Origin: Lytechinus pictus
Taxonomy: Eukaryota > Echinodermata > Echinoidea > Temnopleuroida > Toxopneustidae
Reading direction: 5' to 3'
Assembly (NCBI RefSeq): GCF_037042905.1
Contig: NC_087261.1
Location: forward strand, 21,048,617-21,112,616
DNA: 64,000 bases
The first letter of the stretch is position 1. Each line of letters begins with the position of its first letter. The notes beneath the pieces were generated by a model. That model searched no databases, was not told the origin of the DNA, and saw only the letters and a program-made list of their open reading frames with translations. Positions 13,104 to 25,100 of this stretch are shown in pieces. Both the position numbers and the translations under genes were made by a program.

Positions 13104-16100
13104 GTAAAGGCCATTGAAAGACACCTACCTGCCTACTCTTAATCATGTTAGTTATGTTTTTATATATTCTTTTTCGCCATGGAAACTTTCAGAAGTTGTA
13201 TATTTTCATAGAAAAGAGCATATCCTTCCTTCAAGATCAGGTATAGCTTGAAGAAAATAGCCCATGCTCTTGTATGCTAAAATGACACTATACGGTTGTC
13301 CCTGGCTGCAGCATGTGTAATGGCTTTATGTCTTTCACACATTAATATACAAAAAATTGTCCGGAACTAGCCCTTTTAATATGGACATGATTATATGGAT
13401 CTTATACACACAGCATATTTTAGATTGTCCTTTTCTAATGAAACGTTTGTATTATTGATATAAAGGCCTTAATATTTTTAGAATAAGTTGTCCAACAATT
13501 ATCCTTCGTTATGTTTGTGGATCTTACCCCTTTTACAATCGGCTTTTACAAAGACAATATTGAACAGTTGAGCAATTTGACACCTGCGATCAATGATCAT
13601 TAATTTTGGGGTTTCGGTGGCTGTAATACAAATAAAAAGAATATAGTACGAGACTTGGAATGCCCCACTTCCTTCGAATACCTATTTTTAAGACTCGATT
13701 TTACTTTCACATGGTAAGGTAGGGCATTTTAGCAATCACTTCTAAGGCGCCTACTATAACGCAGATAATCTTTAGACAAAAGCCTTTCATAACAAAGCAG
13801 CCGATTTGTGAAAATCGGTGAATTAAAACAGTAGTGTTGTCCTGGACTCTAGACAAACGACATATTTGCACCTTTTTTTTGTCTCGTTCGAATCTTAAAA
13901 CGATATGCTGTTCCGGTCCACCAACTTCCGACAATGACCTCTAATCGGCCCACTGTGATTTGACGGGTATTTTCAATAGATTTTGAATGTTGCAGAAAGC
14001 GTCTGCGAAGTGGATACGATATCTTCGGAATCGTCCTTAAAGGATCTAACGCCTTTTGCTGACAAACTATAAATCAGTTATTTAATTTTAACATGCTTTA
14101 CGACTTCGATATTCCATAAGGCATTTATAACATTTATTAAGTTTTTTTTTATCAATTTCCATGACAGCGTCATACGACGTAAATGACGCTCGTCCTCCTG
14201 CGACCACGAAGTCATGTCAAAACGTGACCATGTCGAATTGTGAATCTGTGCGGAACATTTCGAAGCTCATTCCACGCAATCTGGATTGGATGAGAAAGAA
14301 CCTGCCAAGGTGTCGTCCGATTTTACAATACGCACGACAATTCTACTGTACCCTACCAGGTAACCATACACAAAAACAACAGCAACAACAATAGTAATGA
14401 TGATGATGATCATCATAATGATAATAATAATAATGATAATAATAACGATAATAATACTAATAATGATAATAATAATGATAATGATGATGATAATAATAAC
14501 AGTAATGTTGTATACATACCTGGAAACGTTGTAATCAACATCAATATACATGATGTATATACAAAGTATATGAAACACGAAAAAAAAGTAACTTAGTGGT
14601 AATAATGCTAATGAAGTTGAAATGATGGTCCATTGAAGCTCAAGTCAAGTTAATATTCAATTCCACAAAGCATCACATTAAGTTATCCATGTCATAAGTC
14701 AATTAACAATAATTAAATACGGAACTGAGGTGATCTACTCAAAGCACTGCTTGTAAAACACAGATCACCTGTGAAACATTATTTTATGCAATAAACGCTC
14801 TTAAAAAAAATTGGCTACAAGTGCCCCATGAGGGTATAATTATGTTTCGAACCAACATTTGGGCATTTCTTTTTGGGCATTTTTATTTATCCAGTGTGAT
14901 GAAAATATTGCCCATTCTAAAGAAATTGCTGCTTATTTTTAACCTTACTGGAGAATATGCTTCCTGCATTGGGTAAAATACCGCCCAAAATTGGTTGGAC
15001 ACCTAATTACCCTCGTGGTGGCAACAATTTTACCCTACATTTTTTACAATGTAGTGATACTGGTATGCATGAATATTTGTAAGCGAACAGAATAGGAGAG
15101 GGAGGAGGAAAGTGTGGAAGACATTCTTTCACCCAGTATTATAAGATCACAATAAAAAATGGAGAAACAAATTCTTGAAAAAAAAAATCTATATCGAAAC
15201 TTGGGGCGGCATTAAAACCTCAAAGTCAAGGGAGATTATAAGGTTTTCGACCCCCAAGGACAATGCATTGATTAGTTCAGATAAATAAAAAAAACGAAGA
15301 ACACTGTGCAAGCGATGCTGAAAACCAGAGAGCTTCAAATACAGCTCCTTGTTAAAACCTGGAAGTTGACATACGGTGCGTGTCGATGTGTATGTGTTGA
15401 TAAGGTTAATGTGTGTAGGAGAGTGGGTCTGGGTGTGTGTTTGGTTGCGAACGTGTAAGGGAGGGTGTGTGTATGTGTATGTATGGAAGGGGGTATGGAT
15501 GTATATCTAGCATTGCGTAGGTAACTCTTGTAATCAATCCTATATTAACACGTGCAATCGTGATGAATCGTGTTAAATCGTGGTGGGTCGTGTTAGAATC
15601 GATTTTTTGTTTAACAGGCACAATTTTTTGTACAGGCTCTTCAACTTTTCTTATAATCTCCTTTTAATTCATAATTTCAAGCATGATTTAATACATTTTG
15701 TTTTCATGTTACTCATGCACAGATTTATATAGTGTTATGTTTGTTTATTAATAAAACAAAAACAATCTGGTATGAACTAACATTAGTTGCAGTAATTAGT
15801 ATCCTACACATCAAATCAGTTGTCAATCCACTTTCATTTTTGGTGGTTAAAATCTGAGAGAAAACAATTTTATATAATAAAAAATGCTAAAGAAAAAGTG
15901 ATGACATAACACCATCCCCATGCTCATTGCATATTCATGAAGACTTGCATTGAACTGTTTCATTAAGACAAAGCCACAGTTGAAATCTCAAAACTTTTTT
16001 TTAGAACAAGTGCAGACATAATATACCAAGAATGCGTATATGATTTCGATTTATTTAATAATAATAATAATATAGGGTATTTATATTGCGCACATATCCA

Positions 16101-19100
16101 CCTTGTTAGGTGCTCAAGGCGCTCCTATATTCCCCGGCTAAGCTAGGCGTTCATAGCGCACACAGCTTTTTAAGGAATTACTTCCTACCGGTACCCATTT
16201 ACCTCACCTGGGTTGAGTGCAGCACATTGTGGATCAGTTTCTTGCTGAAGGAAATTACGCCATGGCTGGGATTCGAACCCACATTTGAATGTAGGATGAA
16301 AAAAGTGCTGTTTATTAAATGGTCTGCACAGTGGCATGAGTGTTGTGGCCGTAAATCGAATATTATTCCTTGTCTGATTCCGATGAAATTTTCAAAGTCG
16401 TGTTCGTCTCATTTTAAATCATCTTTTAGAATCATATTATTTTTGCTTGGACGACCTCTATAAGCAGATAAAGCGCCGAAATGTCAAGGCAGCGCATCAA
16501 GCAATCACAACCCTGATTTCTTAAAATTACACACAAAAAAACAATGACTGATGATCCTTTCTAATGCGGAACGCAGGACTTTTGTGTTTAAAGAAAAGGG
16601 ATGTTAATGCGACTGGAGATAATTTTATTAGACATTGTCCTCCAGTCACGGTGGATGATGATTAATTTACTTATCGAAAAGATATCAAACTCTAGTTTAA
16701 TTAGCTAAAAGGGAAAAAGATTAAGTAATTAATATGTAAAAAAAAAAAAAAAAAAAAAAAAAAACATCGGTATACAATACCGTGCAATTTGAAAATGTCA
16801 ACGACAAACCCAGAAGGAAAGAAAATGCAATCAAACAATCAAAAAGAAGCTATGAAAAGTGACATCATTTACTGTAATTAAATTTTATATTACCTAAATT
16901 GACAATCTCACATGATGTTAAAAAGCAAGCTTCTTCCATATATTATGTTTGAATAGTAATGCATAATGCATATAGTTCAATTCAATACCTTCCTTCCCTG
17001 CCCCCTCCCCTAATCACTTTTTATCTCAGGTAGAATACAATGTAGACTATACAATAAATTGGATGCTTTCATGAACAAAATGGAAATGAAATCAAAAGAA
17101 TGACAAATGAACCTTACGATTTTTCTTGAAAGTATGTACACAAGACGGCGTTCCACTTGATTGCCGGTGGCAATGTGTTACATACTGTAGGCCCTATAAA
17201 TTATAGCCGACCTACTGTTTGCTTATATTGTTTATCTATATTCCATCAATCATCATTAAAATCATCGTCATCACCATCTTCGTCATCATCATCAATATCA
17301 TCCTTATCATCATCACTATCGTCGTCATCATCATCATCATCTCTTAAGAAACTCTATTCAAATTTAAATTCTCATAATTCGATATTGTTAGGAACATAAA
17401 AAACCCTGAAAATTAGGGAAAGATAAGTAGTGGGAATAAATTCATGATAGGAACACATAAAAAACAACGTAATATTTGCAATCCTCATTCTACTTCTCCC
17501 TTTAATTCTTTCAAAATATTTTCAGTGAATTACAAACCCTTATGCTTATCACGTACTTCTGTATTAATTGGGATTACCAGACTGTGATATGATACAGATG
17601 TCTATACTAATCAGCACATATGTTTTGTGTTATTGGTGTCACCAGCGTGCAACTCTAACCCGTGTCTTCATGGAGGTATCTGCGAGGAAACAGACACGGG
17701 ATATTCCTGTCTCTGCTTAGGTGGTTACCATGGTTCCAGATGCGAGCATGGTATGTGAAACTCCTTGTACTTCTACTGCGGCCATTACGCCCGTGCTTCT
17801 TCATAATGTGTACCCATGCATAATTTTAGTAGGTTTTTACGCTCTATCATTGATAAGGTCACAGTTGTGGCGATATCTGAATCAGAGCAATTCTCGCCAT
17901 GATCAATCAAAGTCCATGTGACATTATAAATCAAGAGCTGTTCTTGACAACCTGAAGGGTAGCTAGAAGATTGCCAGACATAGCAACTCATAGGCCTTAT
18001 GTTTAAAACTTGATTCCAAATTTTGCTCCTTTCGTTTATCAAAGGTATATCCCTGAATGACAGAGCCTCCTACTAAAGACAAAATCGTAGATTTTAATCA
18101 ATATAGTGAACATGCTTACGATATCCCAACCCTTCTCATTCTTTAGTTTGGCAAATCAACAGAATTTATCAGTTCACAACATGATGATCACAATCATGTA
18201 AGGATATCTTATATAAATATATGAATTGTCTTCCCTTGACTCTAAACACTGTAGAGAGATTCATCATGTCTATGAAAATCCTTGGACCTGAAGGTCACCA
18301 TAACGAAGGACCACTTGCTCTGACATCTGGCTCGTTTGATAACAAACAAGTACTGATACATCAGGATAATTGGAACAGTAACTATTCTAAAATGGCGTGT
18401 CAGTATATGGGTTTTGAAGGTGAGGTACATGTAGCTTTCGTATTAAACGAGAATGAAACACTGCACACTAAGAAATTCGGGTTCAATTTTACATCCCTAG
18501 GGGTGCACAGGCTTGTCCCTATATACGAGTACCCCTAAGTAGATCTATTTACTGTTTCTCCAAATGTATACGTAATCAAAAGTGCATTTGAAACAAGTAT
18601 CACATAAATATTAAATATTAAATATTAAATCATTTCACTTCAGTAAAGTGTGGCGTAAGTGCATTGTTATTTCGGGTAATCTTCGATCACAAATCAACTT
18701 TATCTATACCATACGTCTATCAGCGAGACTGGTGGGGTGCGCGCAAAGAGTACAGGGGTGTACAACAGACACGTACTCTCGCATAAGAGCTAACTACGGG
18801 ATTTCTTAGTGTGTGGGGACAAATTAGCTTGAATGTGTGAAAACAAGAAAATCAAAGGAACAAATCAATGAAAATTTGAGAAAAATTGAGCCATTGATAG
18901 TCAAGCTTTGTACAACTATTAGAATAAATGAAGCCTCTTTTTTTCTTAAAAATCCTGAACCCCTGTTTATTATTGATCCTACCAGATTTCTCTTTTTGTT
19001 CAGAAAACAATTACCAATATGTAATTTCAGTATGTAAATTAATTCGTTCACATTAATTAAATGTTGTTGTTATAAACTGTAATATGAGTAGATAACTATA

Positions 19101-22100
19101 TAGTTCCTACTAAATGTACTATTGTATTGCATTCAATTTGATCAAACAAGGATCATTCGTTACGTTGAGTGGTGCGCAATACGACTCAGTTGACACTCCC
19201 TCTGAAGTCGGAACGGTGATTTGTCCTGATGACGTCATGAACATAACTGAGTGCTGGACCAATGAGACAAGAGTAGTGGTCAGCAAAAACGAAACTATAG
19301 CAGTAGTGTGCTGTCCTGGTGAGTAGTAATTCAAACAATGAATTGGGAAGACGAATTTAAATAAAGAAAATTCTAGGAAGACAATCAAGGTCAAAATGTG
19401 TTAGAAAATGTGTTTGACAAGCAATCAGAAAGTTATGGCTGATTCAAAATTGAGATCCTTAAGACTATGTAGATTTCAAATTGGCAGCTGGATAATAGTA
19501 AATTATGACAAGGGACAAGGATAGCTTTCCCATTGACCCGTGTACTTAGTTATTGGGAATTTGTGGTTTTCTCCTAACGTAAGTACCCATTCCCATTCTG
19601 GGGTATTAATCTAAATATAACCCAGGTAGTTTGTTTATGTCCTCATGAAAGAAAAATGTAATTTGAAGTAAAACTTTTAAAACCCCCGACATTTTAGCCA
19701 TTTTATGTATTGATGTATGACATGGAAGAATCGCCCTTGCCTTACATCACTATAATATCAAATATGCGGCCAATTTGAAGTCTCCTTGGGTAAAGTGATA
19801 ATTTTTACAACTTTTAACAACTTATAACTTTCTTATTGTTTTTCCGATATTGTTCAAACTTTCACCTATCAACTTGTCAGATTTTTCATTTCTTGTAAAA
19901 ACTAGTTTTAACTTGTTTCGGATTCTCCTTTAAGAAGTCGTGCGTTTGGTGAGTAATATGGATCGTGCACTATAATCAAATCAGACAATCAGGGAGTTTT
20001 CTATTCAACGACACAACGGATTCAAGAACGCAGTAAATGTCTCGAAAATGTCAGTCAAAATGACAATGACCTGCTGGGAAGTCATTGTCGAAAATTGGTA
20101 AATCAAAACAGCAGTTTTGTTCCAGACTGTGCATTACAAACGAACTATTTGCAATTCTACGTAAGCTCCGAAACCTATGACGAAACTGCTGTTCAAGTTC
20201 ATCGATATCCGACAAAAGCCTCTCAGCAGTTCATTGGCATTTGAAGGACATTTTCAATATATTTACTGTGTTTCTTAATCCGTTATGCATGGCGGAGGGA
20301 CAGAATTCAACATTGTCATCTCACCAAACGTCTATCATGGACACGTGCGAAAGTTCTCGAGGTCACCTGGTCCCGATGACGTCATTTAGGCGCCAATTTG
20401 GAGAATCACATCTCCGATCAAACCAACGTTACGGACAATACAAAATCATATTGACTGATCACCCTCACAATGAAAGTTATATTTACTGATATTATTATCA
20501 TTACCTCATTCATTACAGTAATATTTATTTCATGTGCCAGACGTAGGTGGTTTTGTTCACATTAAATAATGATATATGTTCCGTCATATCTCTATCCATA
20601 GACACATTCGAGTCGAGGGGAGCCTTTCATCAACAACGTCGTCAGACAATCTCTTATATCTGACAACTCTTCTTGAATTTGATTGGCTAGATAGAACGAA
20701 TGCCTGACTTTCGGATAAAACCACCGGATGAAGCATCCGACAATGCTCTTTAACGAATCGTTTCCCTAATTACCTGATATATGTAACCCATGATCAAGTT
20801 GCTTCACAATAATCATATTCCTGTTATTTGATATCATCTTTCAATTTGAAATTACGACAGTGAGTCCCTGCAGTCCATCTGGTCAAGCACTGCGCACCCC
20901 CGATGGTGCTTACTCCGAATCGTCTTGCTCCTCTACCAACAAATGCGGCTCTGCTGCCCGTTTGGACGGTCCCTCGGTTTGGAGGCCATCTAAATCCGAC
21001 CAGTGGCAATGGATACAAGTTCAGCTGGAGTACAGTATCGTGACGGCCATAATCATTCAAGGTGGACACAACGCCCCTGATGTTCATGAGTGGGTGACAT
21101 CCTTTACCATTTCTTCGAGTTTGGACGGAGAAACTTGGAATGACTATCTTAACGTATACTCGGGATCAGTTAGGGTGATTAAAAATAATTCTAAAAATTC
21201 CCTGCGTGTGCTGTTGATTAGGAATAACGTTGCTATCCAATACCAACAATGGTTGGTTTTCTTTGGAATGTGCGCTCTGGGCTCTGGCTCTTATCCCTAT
21301 TATCGTGATCATGTTGAAAATGTAAACTGACTCCAAACATGTCAGAGTGACTGCACGATTAGCAGCATGAATAGGGCATGGCCCAGGGAAGCACCCCAAC
21401 AAATTACCTTGGGGGTGCTGCGTGTATTATTATATCTAGGTAGCACCTCCAGGTATTCAGGAAGATATGTAAAGTATCACCCAATGTAGCACACAAATCG
21501 TTCTAGGGCCCTGGAATGGGTGCCTTTTCGAGCTACACCGACCCCCCCCCCCCCCCAAAAAAAAAAAAGCTTAAAGTCGGTTGGGGGTTTTCACTTCCAC
21601 AACGCATAACAGATTCAAGAAGACAGTAAATGTTTTGAAAATGCCGTCAAATGACAATGAACAGCTGAGTTGTCTTTGACAAAAATTGGTGAACCGGAAC
21701 AGCAGTTTCAAACTCAGTTTCGGAGCTGACGGAAAAAAAATACAAATATGTTATTTGTCCAGAGTCCAGGACTAAACTTCCGCTTGATTCACCAATTTCC
21801 GACAAAGACCTTCCAATAGTTTATTGTCATTTGACGGGCATTTCCAATATACTGTTTTTTCATGAATCCTCCCTAATATATCAACAGTGGCGACGTAGCA
21901 CATCGATTAGAAAACATTCCGACCCCTGACGCATTTCGATGACATACAGGTATAATATACCATTTTAATATTACACTGTACGTCGTTGAACTGCGATATA
22001 CAAATAGTATTATCATCATTTCATGTTTTATCAAGAAATCTACTTATAACGGAGATGTCAAATTGGTTTTTAGACTTCTTCCTCACACAAAAAACCCCAG

Positions 22101-25100
22101 AAGAAATAGATAAGGAAACATTTTAAACAAGATTGGGCGAAAAAAGTATCAAATAATGGCGGAGTTGTGTTTTTTAAAGAGAGTTTTTTTAATGTACACA
22201 AGGGATGGCATGCGATAAAAATGGCATAAAATGTTATTTCTAAGAAATTGAAAATGGTTTTAACTGTGCGTAAAACATAACACTAGATACACTATCTCAA
22301 ACACATTTGTCATGTTTGTAAGATAGCAATATTCTTAGTCGACTCACGACTGAACACGTTAGTATGTTCCATTCAGCTCAATTCTATTTTTAACCTGTTT
22401 GTTATAACTGCGGTAATTTTGCTATTCATAGTGTAATTTCCTTCATTACCATGGAAATTTCATTGTGATCGGCTGCTGAGCCTTATTTCCATGGTAATTG
22501 ATTATCATAATGGCAAAGTTACCATACTTGTAACTCTTTATGAAATGGGCCCAGGGCCCTTCACGACTATTAACTTCTTTATCGAATTATTATTTTAGAC
22601 ATTTCCAGGAAATTACGACAAAAGTACACACGTGACTCACACGTTCATTAGGCCAGTCGTTGGTCGATATTTTCGGATTCATCCGAAGACCTTTAACGGC
22701 TACATCGCTGTTGGGATGGTTCTCTACGGATATGGACCTCTAACAGCTGCTATAGGTAGGTGCAGAGTAAAACATGTCGACAGTAAATTCAAAATCCAGT
22801 TATTTCGATTTTTAATGCTTCAAATTCTGACGAAATTAAGAGGGGAACTGTTATGATGACAGACCACCTAGTATTAATGATACTAATAATGCCACAAGGC
22901 CAAAAGTGATTTATGGTCAATGAACTTTGACCACATTTTGGGTATCTACAATGAAAGCTTCATCAAGGTTAAGTTTGTGAAAGGTCATAACTATTCCAAT
23001 TTGCAATTCCAATTTCAAATTTCGCCATTATTGTGACTATTTTCTCAGTGCATAGAGACGACTCCAAAGCGTATTTATTTGTCTGCATAAAAAAACACGT
23101 ATTGATTTGTAAAAAATACTTTCGTTAATATGTAGGCTAGAGTAACTTAGCAGTCGTGTTGCTTATGGGGTGTTGCAAGCAACTTGTGATCAGTGGCAAG
23201 TCAATTTTTGGTCCCTAAATCAATATGTCTTGCAATTCATTTCAAATTCGTGATTGATTGCCGAATCCGCTCCTTGAAACAAGGAGTGTGATCTAATTTG
23301 CTACAGCTGACGTTGATCTATCAATTAAAATAAAATGACAACAGAATATTTGCAATTGATTGCAAATATTTTCTTGCAACACGCCCTTTAATAGTCATGA
23401 TTATACCTAATTATTGTTGGTTTTGTTTGTTTGCTTCAAGCTTTACTAAACTTGGATGTAAAACTTGGATGCAGTCCTCCTGTACTTGGTGAGGGCCTTG
23501 GGGTGGAAGACGGTCGCATACCAGATAGTAGCCTGACTTCATCAACGGTCATAATGAATGGTTACCATGCAGCCAGTGAGGGAAGGCTCAATTCTAATAG
23601 TGCCTGGATTCCCAGTGATTCGGACACCAACAAGTGGGTGAAGGTAATATTATCAAACATGTCTAGAAATTCAAACTTGCATCAAGAACCTTTACCGATG
23701 CGTCCGAAAATTCACCATGGCCAATGCCAACGGTGGGCCTACACCCGATTGGTTTCTGCTCGAGCTTTATAAAGTACGATTAATGGGAGAGATGACGGAT
23801 GATTAAAGGGACTCTTGCTTGGCCTGATACTAGTTCGCGATTGATTTGCAACATCATGTATGGCTGGTCGCTGAGATGTCTCTGCTGTGTCTCCGAGTGG
23901 ATACAAGAAGGTTATAACTTTTACAAAAATACACGTCCGATTTATTTTGACTCTTTGGGGGACTGATTCCGGTGTCTGAGACCTCTTGGAGACATCTCGG
24001 CGATTTCCAAGCGAATTGAAATTGGGTGAAGAAAGTACCCACTATTGAGTAAAAAAGGAACATGCATGTTCCCTCGGGGTAACTCCATATTGGGATTTTT
24101 TTGTGTTAATGGGTAAGTTTCAATGCAACATTGGGTAATTTAGTTTCATTTTACCCTAAACACATGCATGTCCCCTTTTGAACCAATACAGGTAAACATG
24201 GTAAACATATTACAGCGAAAGTCACTAGCAGTGTTGTGGAGATGTTTTGGAGACTTGTCTGCAAAACTAAAAAAATGAATTGTCGCGGCGAAGTTACCGT
24301 TTGTGAGATACCGCCTTTGGGATTTCAAAAATAGTCATCGTATGGCCAATGACTGTCCAGCAGTCTTCGAGAACAAAACATAGTGAATCATTTTTTTTGT
24401 CATTTGAATCTACTGTTCACTTTCCTTCGCAAAGTGTTTATCATACGCCAGAATCTTTATTCAGAACAACAAAGTTTAAGCAAAATAATTGAAGCTAGGC
24501 ATTGCTTGAAATTATATTCATTTCATTACCGCGTGCTTTTCCTGGTGTAGCTAACAACAAGTCGGACCACACTTTAAACGGACAGGCATTTTTCGGTAAT
24601 TTGTATCATCTTCTTTTTTCTTAGTAATATCACACCACACATTTTCCTGAAAAGTCGTTTAAACTGGCAGATATTCTTCATTAAAGGGGAATCCAACCCA
24701 AATAAAACTTGTTTTTATAAGAAAAAGAAAAATCAGAAAAGTTGATAGGTAAAGTTTGAACAATATTGGACAAACAACAAGAAAGTTATGAATTTTTAAA
24801 AGTTGTAAATATTGGTAATCACTATACCCATGGAGACTTCAAATTGGCCGAAAATGGGATGTCATAGTGATGTAAGGAAAGGACTACACTTCCATGTACT
24901 CCAATACATATTATGGCTAAAATGTCAATTTTCCCCTAAAGTTTTATTTCAAATTATATTTTTCTTTCATGAGGACATAAAACAATATACTACCTTGGTT
25001 ATATTTAAATTACTGCCCCAGGGGAATGGGTACTTAGGAGAAAACCACAAATCCCTGATAATAAAGTACATGGCCCATGGGAAAGTTGTCCTTGCCCCTT

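Noticed and set aside
14267..14578. Poly-Ile frame on the minus strand
   Set aside because: Encoded by an AAT/GAT microsatellite; overlaps a real exon on the other strand.
18420..18538. Continuation of the SRCR frame to TAA at 18536
   Set aside because: A strong donor GAAG|GTGAGG at 18419/18420 and a matching phase 1 exon at 19151 restore the domain; the read-through sequence does not resemble SRCR.
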